NCBI GenBank assembly: GCA_964613945.1 | Contig: CAZTJC010000003.1 | Coordinates: 62,001 to 126,000 of the forward strand | Length of the DNA: 64,000 nucleotides | Source: JAVVHH01 sp964613945 | Lineage (GTDB): Bacteria > Pseudomonadota > Alphaproteobacteria > Acetobacterales > Acetobacteraceae | Direction: 5' to 3' | Shown: positions 8,175-15,841 of the stretch, one piece after another | How the letters are laid out: every line of letters begins with the position of its first letter | How positions within the stretch are numbered: the first letter of the stretch is position 1 | The notes under the pieces: generated by a model | Told to the model about the DNA's origin: nothing | Databases searched by the model: none | What the model saw: the letters and a program-made list of their open reading frames with translations, nothing else | Made by a program: the position numbers and the translations under genes

Positions 8175-9002
8175 TTAATGCGCCCAGATCGGCAGGTTCA
8201 ACCACCAGCCCCACCACTCGGGCCAGCCGCGGGTCCAGAACGGGCCGCTGATGACGATGCACACCGCGCTCCAGAACCCGGCCGACAGCGCCAGGAACAA
8301 GCCCAGCCGGTGCACGCCCAGCGTGCCGATCGACCAGCCGATCGTGTCGCGGAAGAAGGTGTTCTCGTGTTCGGCGGTCTTGACCGCCTGCCCCTTCGGT
8401 ACGTTGACGGCCGAGAGGACCAGGCCACCGTGCATGGAGAGCGCGAGGGTCGTGGTGAAGAAGAAGCTCACCGCGAGCATGTGCGCCGGGTTGTAGTGGA
8501 AGTGCAGGTATTGGTAGCCGGTGTTGGACACCCAATCGAGGTGGCTGAGGATCCCGTACGGGAAGCCATGGCCCCAGGCGCCCATGAGAACGGGTCGAAT
8601 GACCACCAGGGTGATGTAGGCGAACACGGCGGTGCCGAACGCGACCGGCACGTGATAGCCCATGCCGAGCTTGCGGGAGATTTCGGCCTGGCGCAGCGCC
8701 CAGGAGACAAAGGCACCAATGGCGCAGATGGTGATGATCTGCCACAGGCCGCCCTCACGCAGCGGCGCGAAGCCGAGGCCGACCGACAAATCCGGGGGCG
8801 GAATGTTGATTCGCCATACGTTCCAGGTCGGGCCGATGGCGGCGCCGTAGATGATCAGCAGCGTGCCGATGATGCTGAAGAAGGCGGTCATCACGCCGAA
8901 GAAGCCGACGTAGAACGGACCTACCCAGAAATCGAATAGTTCCCCGCCGACCAGGGTGCCGCCCCGGACGCGGTATTTTTCCTCAAAGCTGAGCATCGCC
9001 AT
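8175..9002 (-). CDS. pufL: Photosynthetic reaction centre L subunit
   Basis: A 275-residue membrane protein beginning MAMLSFEEKYRVRGGTL with five helices. Ligand-bearing segments characteristic of PufL are present (GYHVPVAFGTAVFAY; HFHYNPAHMLAVSFFF; ALSMHGGLVLSAVN). It forms the core heterodimer with PufM. The gene follows pufA after an intercistronic hairpin that is expected to reduce its message relative to the LH1 genes, as known from Rhodobacter puf operons. Confidence 0.98.
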   Translation of the reverse strand: MAMLSFEEKYRVRGGTLVGGELFDFWVGPFYVGFFGVMTAFFSIIGTLLIIYGAAIGPTWNVWRINIPPPDLSVGLGFAPLREGGLWQIITICAIGAFVSWALRQAEISRKLGMGYHVPVAFGTAVFAYITLVVIRPVLMGAWGHGFPYGILSHLDWVSNTGYQYLHFHYNPAHMLAVSFFFTTTLALSMHGGLVLSAVNVPKGQAVKTAEHENTFFRDTIGWSIGTLGVHRLGLFLALSAGFWSAVCIVISGPFWTRGWPEWWGWWLNLPIWAH

Positions 9003-9029
9003 CGGGGTTGGACCTCTATTCGGCGTAAT

Positions 9030-9059
9030 AGCGGGACGGACGGCTTGGTCCGTCCCGCT
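9030..9059 (-). other. puf intercistronic mRNA hairpin between pufA and pufL
   Basis: AGCGGGACGGA (9030-9040) and TCCGTCCCGCT (9049-9059) form a perfect 11-bp stem with an 8-base loop, 12 bases past the pufA stop. Hairpins here in other purple bacteria protect the pufBA segment from 3' exonucleases and set the high LH1:RC ratio. No T-run follows, so it is not a simple terminator. Confidence 0.85.
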
Positions 9060-9071
9060 GGATTGTTAGAG

Positions 9072-9302
9072 TTACCGCGGTGCGGGAATCGGCGTCGGCT
9101 GGGAAGCCGGCGACGGCAGAGCCTGACCGCCCGGAAGCGGCGTCATCTGCGACATGGCGCCAGCGCGGGCGGGGCCCTCGAGCCAGTTGAACCGGCTCGT
9201 GCTGAGCAGGATGAAGTGGATCAGGAGCGCAAGGACGAAGAGGAACGTGAACAGCGCCACGAGGGCACGGCGGGGATCGAAAAGCAGCCAAACACGCCAC
9301 AT
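9072..9302 (-). CDS. pufA: Light-harvesting LH1 alpha chain
   Basis: A 76-residue antenna polypeptide: short cytoplasmic N-terminus (MWRVWLLFDPRRALVAL), one transmembrane helix with the bacteriochlorophyll-ligating histidine in LLIHFILLST, and a Pro/Ala/Gly-rich C-terminal extension of about 35 residues typical of longer alpha chains. It pairs with PufB to form the ring around the reaction centre. It lies 11 bases after pufB. Confidence 0.96.
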   Translation of the reverse strand: MWRVWLLFDPRRALVALFTFLFVLALLIHFILLSTSRFNWLEGPARAGAMSQMTPLPGGQALPSPASQPTPIPAPR

Positions 9303-9313
9303 TTGTTCGTCTC

Positions 9314-9541
9314 CTAACCCAAGAGCGATTTAGCTGCGGACAGACCGTCCATCAGCATGGAGGAATTCACGTAGCCGTTCGGCCCGGGCAGCCACGGACG
9401 CCAGAACCACACGAGGATGTGCGCGACCACGGCGACAGCCACGAAAATGATGAAGCTCGTGACGAAGATGCTGTGGAACTCGCGGGCTTCGGAATCAGTT
9501 AGGCCCGACGTCGAGCCCGTTCTTAGTTGGACATCCGACAT
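9314..9541 (-). CDS. pufB: Light-harvesting LH1 beta chain
   Basis: A 75-residue antenna polypeptide with the LH1 beta signature: acidic amphipathic N-terminus (GLTDSEAREFHSIFV), one transmembrane helix with the ligand histidine in VVAHILVWFWRPWLPG, and a C-terminal tail of about 20 residues that is longer than in most beta chains. It is the first of pufBALMC and has an exceptionally strong ribosome-binding site. No pufQ or pufX is found on either side. Confidence 0.96.
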   Translation of the reverse strand: MSDVQLRTGSTSGLTDSEAREFHSIFVTSFIIFVAVAVVAHILVWFWRPWLPGPNGYVNSSMLMDGLSAAKSLLG

Positions 9542-9546
9542 TTTAG

Positions 9547-9556
9547 GATCACCTCC
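9547..9556 (-). promoter_or_regulatory. Near-perfect Shine-Dalgarno site of pufB
   Basis: On the minus strand GGAGGTGATC lies 5 bases before the pufB ATG. All ten bases are complementary to the usual 16S rRNA 3' end. This is far stronger than other sites in the window and fits the very high synthesis demanded for LH1 polypeptides. Confidence 0.8.
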
Positions 9557-9603
9557 GTTACTGTCGTCGCCGCGCGCAACCCGCGCGGCTGGGGCCGGCT
9601 AAA

Positions 9604-9629
9604 CCGCCGCATGGTTTTGCATGCGGCGG
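9604..9629 (-). terminator. 10-bp hairpin between bchZ and pufB
   Basis: CCGCCGCATG (9604-9613) pairs perfectly with CATGCGGCGG (9620-9629) over a 6-base loop, 18 bases after the bchZ stop. On the minus strand it is followed by only TTTA, so it is a weak terminator, or an RNA processing/stability element that would separate bchCXYZ from pufBALMC message levels. Confidence 0.55.
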
Positions 9630-9647
9630 GTCCTGGGTGGCGGGTGG

Positions 9648-11099
9648 TCATGACACCCGTCCCCTCAGTTCATGGAGCGTCTGGCGGACGCGGTCGGCGG
9701 TGACCCGCCCTTCCCGTGCGTCGCGCGCCGCGCGCTCGATCTGTTCACGCAGCCGCTTGGCCGCGGAAATCCGGACGATGAATGGTTCCTGCTCGACATG
9801 CTCGTCGAGCAGGGCCGCCGCCGCCTCGTCCCACGGCTCCGCGTTCCAGGCGCCCTGCTGCACCGGCGTCGCGTCCACTTTGTCCATCTCCGTGCCGAGC
9901 GGCAGGATGTGGAAGAGCGCGTCGAACAGCGCGTTGCAGAACTCCTGGGTAATGTACGTGGCGCCGGCGTAGCCCATGTACGGCGTGCCGGTGGCCCGGC
10001 GGATCGCCGCACCCGGGAACGAGGCCGGGATGAACATCGAGCGCCCGCCGGCTTCGGCGGCATACATGCGTTCGTTGTAGGAGCCATAGATGATCAACGG
10101 CTTCTTGGTGTGGATCGCCTCGCGAACGGCGGCGTTGTCCGGCTTCTCGCCGGCGGTGCGGCCGAAGTGGAAGGCGCAGGGCAGGCCGAGTTCGCCTTCG
10201 AGAAAGCCGACCAGCCCGTGCTCGTAGGTGCGGGTGGCGACGACGCCGAAGGTGGCGGAGGCGAAGAAATCCTGGGTGACGGAGCGCCACAGGTCCCACA
10301 CCGGCTTGATGGTGGTGTGCTTCTCGCGCTCGATGAACGGCTCGGCATCGAGGCCGGTCAGTTCGGCGATCTTGCGCAGGAAGTTGGTCGTCGCGTGCAG
10401 GCCGATCGGTGCCTGGAGGTAGGGCTTGCCCAGTTCCTCGCACAGCATGCGGCCGAATTCTCGATACAGGCAGATGTTGATGTCGGCCTGGGCCAGCTGC
10501 GGCACCTCGTCGAGATGCGAGCCGAGCGGGAAGACGAGGTTGACGGTGCAGCCGATGCCTTCGACCAGGCGGCGGATCTCGGCCAAGTCGGACGGCATGT
10601 TGAACGTGCCGTACATCGGCCCGATCAGGTTGACGCGCGGGGCGTCGCCTTCTTTGCGGACGTATTTGCGCGCGCGCTTGGCGCCGAACTCGGTCCACAG
10701 CCAATACAGCGCGCGGTCGGCGCACTGCCACTGGTCCTCGTCGATGGTGCGCGGGATGAAGCGCAGCAGGTTGCTGCCGTCGGGTGTCACGCCGCCGCCG
10801 ATCATCTCGGCGATGGAGCCGGTGACGACCACGCCGGGCAGCTCCTGGTCCTGGCTGCCGGCGGCCCGGCTCAGCGCACCCTCGGTGCCGGTGCTCGATA
10901 GGTTCTCTTCCGACAGCCCGGTGACCACGACCGGCAATTCATGCGGCGGCAGCCCGTCGGTGTAGTGCAGCACCGCCGTGACCGGCAGGTTCTCGCAGCC
11001 GACCGGGCCGTCGATGACGACGCGCAGACCGCGGACCGCGGTGAAGGCGTAAACGGCGCCCCAGTAGCCGCCGGCGCGGTCGTGATCGATGACGAGCAT
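9648..11099 (-). CDS. bchZ: Chlorophyllide a reductase subunit Z
   Basis: A 483-residue nitrogenase-MoFe-like subunit that with BchY forms the catalytic part of chlorophyllide a reductase (COR), converting chlorophyllide a to the bacteriochlorin level. The N-terminus MLVIDHDRAGGYWGAVYAFTAVRGL and the cluster-region cysteine in IDGPVGCENLPV are typical. The C-terminal segment (EPFIVRISAAKRLREQIERAARDAREGRVT) matches the family's end. ATG overlaps the bchY stop by one base (TGATG). Length is normal. Confidence 0.97.
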   Translation of the reverse strand: MLVIDHDRAGGYWGAVYAFTAVRGLRVVIDGPVGCENLPVTAVLHYTDGLPPHELPVVVTGLSEENLSSTGTEGALSRAAGSQDQELPGVVVTGSIAEMIGGGVTPDGSNLLRFIPRTIDEDQWQCADRALYWLWTEFGAKRARKYVRKEGDAPRVNLIGPMYGTFNMPSDLAEIRRLVEGIGCTVNLVFPLGSHLDEVPQLAQADINICLYREFGRMLCEELGKPYLQAPIGLHATTNFLRKIAELTGLDAEPFIEREKHTTIKPVWDLWRSVTQDFFASATFGVVATRTYEHGLVGFLEGELGLPCAFHFGRTAGEKPDNAAVREAIHTKKPLIIYGSYNERMYAAEAGGRSMFIPASFPGAAIRRATGTPYMGYAGATYITQEFCNALFDALFHILPLGTEMDKVDATPVQQGAWNAEPWDEAAAALLDEHVEQEPFIVRISAAKRLREQIERAARDAREGRVTADRVRQTLHELRGRVS

Positions 11100-12589
11100 C
11101 AGGTGCCCACCGCGGATTCGGACTTCACCTTGGCCGCCCGCATCTTGCGCTGACGGTCACGAAAGCCGGCGGGTTCGGTCGGCACGCCAGTGGTGCCGTA
11201 ACCGGCGGTCGCCTCTGTGCCGACGCCCTGGAAGAACGACACCATGCGAGCGAAGCGCGGCGCACTGCCGATCTGCGCCGCCACGATCGCAGCCAGCGAC
11301 CCGGCACCCGCCGCGCCGAACAGCGGCCGGGCGGACACCATGTTGGTGTAGTAAAGCGCCGGGATGCCGAGTTCCTTGGCCTTCTGCACCAGCGGCGTGG
11401 TGCCGACGGCGAGGTCAGGCTTCACTTCCAGCATCGCCTGGGTGTCCTGCTCCAGCGAAGCACGGAACTGCACGTGGGTGCCGCGCGCCTCGAGCCAGTC
11501 GAGATCAGCCTGCGCCCATTCGGTCTTCGGGCACGCAGTGCCGACATACGGCACTTCGGCGCCGGCCTCGACCAACAGACGGGCGGTCAGCAACTCGGAG
11601 CCCTCGTAGCCGGAGAGGGTGATGCGGTTGCGGATCGGGTTGGCTTCGAGCGCCGCGCGGATGGCGGGCAGCGCCTTGGCCCGGGCTGCGTCGCGCTGCT
11701 CGAACGAGATGTTGGCGGCAAGGCCGATCGTCTCGAGCCACGCTTCGGTGCCTTCGAGGCCAACCGGGCCGGAGCCCACGATCGGCCGGCCGGCCGCCGC
11801 GAACTCGCGTATCGACGCGGTGTAGAACGGATGCACCGCGCCCACGACGGCACAATCGAGCGCGCCATACAGGTCGCGCCACTCGCGCGCCGGCGTCGGT
11901 GGGGCGAGCGCCAGACCCATGGGGGCCAGCATGGCGCCGATACCTGGCGGATCCGCGGGAAAGATCTCGCCCAGCAACGCCACGGTCGGCAGGTCGCTGG
12001 CACCACGCGGACGGGCGACGGGACCCTGCTCCGCCTCGAGTCGGGCGAAGCGCAGCATGGCGCCGGCCAGCACGTCCTTGGCCTCCGCATGGGTCGGCAC
12101 GCCGAAGCCCGGCACGTCGATCCCGATCACGCGCACGCCGTCGATCTGCTTGGGCAGCCGGTCCAGCGGCACGCCCGACGCGGTCGGGACGCAGAGGTTG
12201 ATCACCACGATCGCGTCCAGGTCGGCCGGCTTGGCCAGCGCATAGACGGCATCGCGAATGTCTTCGTAGAGTTGGCCGCGCACCAGCGTCTCGGAATTGA
12301 ACGGCACGTAGCCTACGGTCCGACGCGCACCGTAGAAATGCGAGGTGAACGTCAGCCCATAAACGCAGCAGGCGGAGCCGCACAGGATCGTCGCGACCCG
12401 GCGCATCCGCAGCCCGACACGCAGCGACCCAAAGGCCGGACACATGGATTGCGGCTGATCGTGCGGCCCCTGCGGATAGTCGGAGGCCAGCCGTTCGAGC
12501 ACCGCGCTCTTGCCGGCCGAGCGAGCGGCCGACAGCATGGTCTCGCGACCCGCGTGGCAGCTACCGGTGCTGGGAGGCAGCGCGTCCAT
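11099..12589 (-). CDS. bchY: Chlorophyllide a reductase subunit Y
   Basis: A 496-residue NifD/NifK-like subunit of COR. Family features include SMCPAFGSLRVGLRMR near residue 50, CGSACCVYGLTFTSHFYGARR near 70-90 with FeS-cluster cysteines, and YYTNMVSARPLFG near the C-terminus. It needs BchX as the reductase that feeds ATP-driven electrons. The ATG lies 4 bases after the bchX stop; bchZ starts within its stop. Confidence 0.97.
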   Translation of the reverse strand: MDALPPSTGSCHAGRETMLSAARSAGKSAVLERLASDYPQGPHDQPQSMCPAFGSLRVGLRMRRVATILCGSACCVYGLTFTSHFYGARRTVGYVPFNSETLVRGQLYEDIRDAVYALAKPADLDAIVVINLCVPTASGVPLDRLPKQIDGVRVIGIDVPGFGVPTHAEAKDVLAGAMLRFARLEAEQGPVARPRGASDLPTVALLGEIFPADPPGIGAMLAPMGLALAPPTPAREWRDLYGALDCAVVGAVHPFYTASIREFAAAGRPIVGSGPVGLEGTEAWLETIGLAANISFEQRDAARAKALPAIRAALEANPIRNRITLSGYEGSELLTARLLVEAGAEVPYVGTACPKTEWAQADLDWLEARGTHVQFRASLEQDTQAMLEVKPDLAVGTTPLVQKAKELGIPALYYTNMVSARPLFGAAGAGSLAAIVAAQIGSAPRFARMVSFFQGVGTEATAGYGTTGVPTEPAGFRDRQRKMRAAKVKSESAVGT

Positions 12590-12593
12590 CGGC

Positions 12594-13589
12594 CTATGCG
12601 CCCTCGTAAACCACTTCGAGGGACGGACGGACCAGGCGGACGTCGGCGCACATGTCGGCCTCGGTGGCCGGCGTCAGCGTGTAGCCGCGGCCGACGGCCT
12701 CGCCCTTGAACAGGCCGAGCAATCCATCCTGCGTCAGCGGGGTCGGACGCAGCGGCGGGGCGGTGGCGACCTGCTCGGCGAGGTCCTCGAAGATGGAAGC
12801 CCATTCACCGCCGGGTCGGCCGACGATCTCGTAATTGGCGGATTTGCGGCGGATGTCCTCGTTGGCCGGGATCGCGGCCAGGATCGGGATGCCGGCGGCG
12901 GCGGCGAAGGCCTGCGCCTCGCCGGTGCCGTCATCCTTGTTGATGACCAGGCCGGCGACGCCGACATTGCCGCCCATCTTGCGGAAGTATTCCACCGCCG
13001 AGCAGACGTTGTTGGCGACGTAGAGCGACTGCAGGTCGTTGGAGCCGACGACGATCACCTTCTGGCACATGTCGCGGGCGATCGGCAGGCCGAAGCCGCC
13101 GCAGACCACGTCGCCGAGGAAGTCGAGCAGGACGTAGTCGAAGTCCCACTGGTGGAAGCCGAGCTTCTCCAGCAGCTCGAAGCCGTGGATGATGCCGCGC
13201 CCGCCGCAGCCGCGGCCGACCTCGGGGCCACCGAGCTCCATGGCGAACACGCCGTCGCGGATGAAGCAGACGTCCGAGATCGTGACCTTCTCGCCGGCGG
13301 CCTTCTTCTTGGACGAGGTCTCGATGATGGTCGGGCAGGAGCGGCCGCCGAACAGCAAGGAGGTGGTGTCGCTCTTGGGGTCGCAGCCGATGAGCAGCAC
13401 GCGCTTGCCCTGCTGCGCCATCATGTAGCTGAGGTTGGCGAGGGTGAAGCTCTTGCCGATCCCGCCCTTGCCGTAGATGGCGATGACCTGGGTCTCTTTC
13501 TTGACCGGGCCGGTGGATGGCGCGTCGGGCTCGATCTCGGCCTCGGAACGGAGTGCCTCGGTCATTGCGTTAGGCGTGATGGCGTTCAT
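12594..13589 (-). CDS. bchX: Chlorophyllide a reductase iron protein BchX
   Basis: A 331-residue NifH-like ATPase. The P-loop is YGKGGIGKS (about residues 39-47) and the [4Fe-4S]-ligating cysteines lie in GRGCGGRG and GDVVCGGFG. It reduces BchYZ in the COR reaction. The start at 13589 is fixed by an ATGA overlap with the bchC stop; the frame stays open upstream to 14366 but that part lies antiphase within bchC and encodes an Arg-rich nonsense stretch. Confidence 0.97.
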   Translation of the reverse strand: MNAITPNAMTEALRSEAEIEPDAPSTGPVKKETQVIAIYGKGGIGKSFTLANLSYMMAQQGKRVLLIGCDPKSDTTSLLFGGRSCPTIIETSSKKKAAGEKVTISDVCFIRDGVFAMELGGPEVGRGCGGRGIIHGFELLEKLGFHQWDFDYVLLDFLGDVVCGGFGLPIARDMCQKVIVVGSNDLQSLYVANNVCSAVEYFRKMGGNVGVAGLVINKDDGTGEAQAFAAAAGIPILAAIPANEDIRRKSANYEIVGRPGGEWASIFEDLAEQVATAPPLRPTPLTQDGLLGLFKGEAVGRGYTLTPATEADMCADVRLVRPSLEVVYEGA

Positions 13590-14503
13590 GCTGATGCCTT
13601 CCAATCCAAGACCATCTTGAGACAGTCGGGATTTTCGAATGCGGTGCGGTACGCGTCCGGCGCGGTCTCGGCCGGGGCGCGGTGGGTGATCAGTCCACTG
13701 AGGTCGAGCGCGCCGGAAGCGGCGAGATCGCGGACGGCGACGAGGTCTCCGGGCTGCCACTGGGCGGCGATGCGGAAGCGGGCTTCGCGCATAAAGGCGG
13801 GCGGGAAGGCAAAGGATGGACGGTCGGAATAGAACCCGGCCAACACGATCTCGCCGCCGGGCGCCAGGCGCATGATCAGCGCATCGAGCAGCGCGGCATC
13901 GCCGGACGCGTCGTAGATGGCGCGGTAGTCGCGGCGCTTGTCGGCGTCGGGATCGAGCACGGTATAGCCGACTGCGCCTTCGGCACGGACCGGGTTGCGC
14001 TCCCAGACGGTCGGGCTGTTGCCGGCCAGAACGGCCAAGCGCGCGAGCAGGCGGCCGAGCACGCCGTGACCGACGATCAACTCCGGAAGGGCGAAGCCGG
14101 CCAGCGCGTGCTGCGCGGTGGCGGCGAGTGCGAGCAGGATGCCGTGATCGTCCGCAATACCGTCTAGCGAGAGGGCACGGCTGGCGGGCACCACCACGCG
14201 CGAGGCGGTGGCGCCGAACAAGCCGTGGACAGGGCCGAAGCAGCGGGCGCCGGGGACGAACACCCGCTCGCCATTGCGGGCGCCGCCGTTGATGCGGCCA
14301 ATCGACTCGTAGCCGGGAACCAGTGGATAGCCCATGCCGGGAAACGGCGGCATGGCGCCGGACCACAGCAGGCGCTCGGTACCGGCGCTGACGCCGCTGA
14401 AATCGATGTCGACGACCACGTCGTCGGCGCCGGCTGGATCGAGCGGCAGGGCACGCAGGGTCAGGTCGAGGGGAGCATTGAGGACAACGGCTAGAGCATC
14501 CAT
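13586..14503 (-). CDS. bchC: Bacteriochlorophyllide a dehydrogenase BchC
   Basis: A 305-residue medium-chain dehydrogenase/reductase-like enzyme oxidising the C3-hydroxyethyl group of the bacteriochlorin to acetyl. Typical segments are MDALAVVLNAPLDLTLRALPL, SGVSAGTERLLWSG, GYPLVPGYESIG and the cofactor-binding GHGVLGRLLARL. ATG 14503 is chosen because GGAGG lies 7 bases upstream; an in-frame ATG at 14554 lacks a ribosome-binding site. It is the first gene of bchCXYZ-puf and has a PpsR-controlled promoter 80-120 bases upstream. Confidence 0.95.
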   Translation of the reverse strand: MDALAVVLNAPLDLTLRALPLDPAGADDVVVDIDFSGVSAGTERLLWSGAMPPFPGMGYPLVPGYESIGRINGGARNGERVFVPGARCFGPVHGLFGATASRVVVPASRALSLDGIADDHGILLALAATAQHALAGFALPELIVGHGVLGRLLARLAVLAGNSPTVWERNPVRAEGAVGYTVLDPDADKRRDYRAIYDASGDAALLDALIMRLAPGGEIVLAGFYSDRPSFAFPPAFMREARFRIAAQWQPGDLVAVRDLAASGALDLSGLITHRAPAETAPDAYRTAFENPDCLKMVLDWKASA

Positions 14504-14580
14504 GCGCTGTCCTCCGAGAGCGGCCATTGGCAGGCCGCCATTCTGGTCTGCCATTACTGGGCCGCCATTATGGCGCTAAC

Positions 14581-14598
14581 TGTCAGCCTAGACTGACG
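14581..14598 (-). promoter_or_regulatory. PpsR/CrtJ-type operator, imperfect, over the bchC -10 region
   Basis: TGTCAGCCTAGACTGACG: a TGT-N12-ACA box with one mismatch in the last base. It forms a palindrome TGTCAG...CTGAC(g) and covers the predicted -10 element of bchC. Two adjacent boxes before bchC are the classical arrangement for aerobic repression by PpsR/CrtJ. Confidence 0.75.
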
Positions 14599-14612
14599 AC
14601 AAGAGTTGTCAA
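14585..14612 (-). promoter_or_regulatory. Predicted sigma70-type promoter of bchC
   Basis: On the minus strand a consensus -35 TTGACA (14612-14607) is followed after 16 bases by TAGGCT (14590-14585) as a -10 element. Both elements lie inside PpsR boxes, so repressor binding would exclude RNA polymerase. The -10 is weak, so the promoter is inferred rather than certain. Confidence 0.55.
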
Positions 14613-14624
14613 TCAACATTTACA
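14607..14624 (-). promoter_or_regulatory. PpsR/CrtJ operator, perfect, over the bchC -35 region
   Basis: TGTCAATCAACATTTACA matches TGT-N12-ACA exactly and covers the TTGACA -35 element of the bchC promoter. It lies between the crtF stop and bchC, 8 bases from the neighbouring imperfect box. Confidence 0.85.
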
Positions 14625-14631
14625 CATCGTG

Positions 14632-15798
14632 TCAAACTCGAGCAACGAGCAGGCTGGTGATCAGCGGGTTACCAGTGGCCTGCAACCGCACGCGGCTGAA
14701 CCCGGCGGCGTGCAGCATGGTCGTCAACTCGGCTTGACGCCGCGGACGGCCACTGCCCAGGGCGAGCAGGTAAAGGATGAAGTAAGCGCCGACCGCTTCG
14801 GCACCGGGCGCCTCCAGCATCGGTTCAGCGAGCAACAGCGTGCCGTCGGGCAGCATCGCGGCTCGGGCGGCCCGGAGGATGTCCATCGCCGCGGCGTCGT
14901 CATGATCATGGATGACGCGGATCAGGGTGAGCAGGTCGGCCCCGGCTGGCAACGGGTCGCGCCGCATGTCGCCGCCGGTGGCGGTCACGCGGGCACCGAG
15001 CCGGGTGGCGGCGCGGGCAGCGACAGGCGGAAGGTCGAACAGGTTGAGCGCCAGCTTCGGCGCGCGGGCGGCGGCCTGTTGGAGGAACGCCCCCTCCCCG
15101 CCGCCGATGTCGAGCAGGCTACGATGCTGGCCGACATCGTAGGCGGCCAGGATCTCGGCGGCGACCAGCGGCTGCGAGTCGGCCATCAGCGTCGAGTAGG
15201 CAGCGACGTCGGCGGTTCCGAGGGCAGCCGGGTCGGGGGTGGCGCCGTAAGGCCAGTAGGCGGCCAGGCCGGTGCCGCCCTTGCCGGCGCGGAACAAGGA
15301 AACCGGGTCACCCAGGTCGCGGTAGAGGATGGCGTGATGCCGCACCATGGCGGCGACGCCGTCATTGCCCACCATGGCGGCGCCGAGCGGGCCCAGCCCA
15401 TAGGCCGTGCCTCGGCGGCGCAGCAGCTTCAGCCCGGCGGCGGCCTCGCACAGGCGCTCCGTGCGCTCGGGGGTCAGGCCGATCTGCGCGGCCAAGGCGG
15501 CGGGCGTGCGCGGGCCGGCATGAAGGATGGCGAAGAGGTCGAGCGAGACGCAGCTTTGCAGGATCTGCGAGTAGGCAAAGCCGGCGCACAGGTCGAACAG
15601 CGCCCGCGAGCGACGGCGCGCGATCGGGCGCGTGAGCGGGAAGCGCGCGGCCCAGGTGCGGAAGTCGGGGCTGGCGAGAGTGCGGTCACGCCAGGCGGAA
15701 AGCCGACCTCGCAAGCCCTCACCCGCTGGCGGGAGAGGGCTTGGCGAAGGCGGGGCAACAGGCGGAAAACTCGGATCTACGGAACCAGCCACCCTCAC
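14632..15798 (-). CDS. crtF: Demethylspheroidene/hydroxyneurosporene O-methyltransferase CrtF
   Basis: A SAM-dependent carotenoid O-methyltransferase, up to 388 residues, which methylates C1-hydroxyl groups of acyclic carotenoids. The Rossmann SAM motif is LLDIGGGEGAFLQQAA (about 220-236), and the family segment RFPLTRPIARRRSRALFDLCAGFAYSQ lies near 53-80. The GTG start at 15798 is uncertain: residues about 17-28 (PSPSPLPPAGEG) are encoded by a REP-like palindrome, so the N-terminus has been remodelled by a repeat. It lies 43 bases after crtE and precedes the bchC promoter. Confidence 0.88.
   Translation of the reverse strand: MRVAGSVDPSFPPVAPPSPSPLPPAGEGLRGRLSAWRDRTLASPDFRTWAARFPLTRPIARRRSRALFDLCAGFAYSQILQSCVSLDLFAILHAGPRTPAALAAQIGLTPERTERLCEAAAGLKLLRRRGTAYGLGPLGAAMVGNDGVAAMVRHHAILYRDLGDPVSLFRAGKGGTGLAAYWPYGATPDPAALGTADVAAYSTLMADSQPLVAAEILAAYDVGQHRSLLDIGGGEGAFLQQAAARAPKLALNLFDLPPVAARAATRLGARVTATGGDMRRDPLPAGADLLTLIRVIHDHDDAAAMDILRAARAAMLPDGTLLLAEPMLEAPGAEAVGAYFILYLLALGSGRPRRQAELTTMLHAAGFSRVRLQATGNPLITSLLVARV
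15713..15742. repeat. REP-like palindrome inside the 5' end of crtF
   Basis: AAGCCCTC-A-CCCGC, a 2-base loop, then GCGGG-A-GAGGGCTT: a hairpin with 13 pairs and one A-A mismatch. It belongs to the dispersed CCCTC...GAGGG family common in proteobacterial intergenic DNA, and here it is translated as part of the CrtF N-terminus. A related copy lies at 15804-15827. Confidence 0.75.
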
Positions 15799-15803
15799 CC
15801 CAA

Positions 15804-15827
15804 CCCTCTCCCGCTGGCAGGAGAGGG
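15804..15827. repeat. REP-like palindrome between crtF and crtE
   Basis: CCCTCTCC (15804-15811) pairs with GGAGAGGG (15820-15827) around an 8-base loop, preceded by CCCTCACCCCAA. It is the same family as the copy inside crtF 62 bases away; the pair flanks the putative crtF start codon. Confidence 0.75.
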
Positions 15828-15841
15828 AAACGAAAACGAAG

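Noticed and set aside
7221..8939. 572-residue plus-strand frame opposite pufM and pufL
   Set aside because: Antisense shadow with no fold; pufLM are certain.
9542..9647. Search for pufQ or another small gene between bchZ and pufB
   Set aside because: Only 106 bases, containing a hairpin and the pufB ribosome-binding site; no frame of useful length.
11474..12709. 411-residue plus-strand frame opposite bchY
   Set aside because: No domain, Arg/Gly/His-rich, fully inside a well-supported gene on the other strand.
13590..14366. 777-base open extension upstream of bchX
   Set aside because: Antiphase to bchC, Arg/Pro-rich, and the bchX ATG is fixed by the 4-base overlap with bchC.
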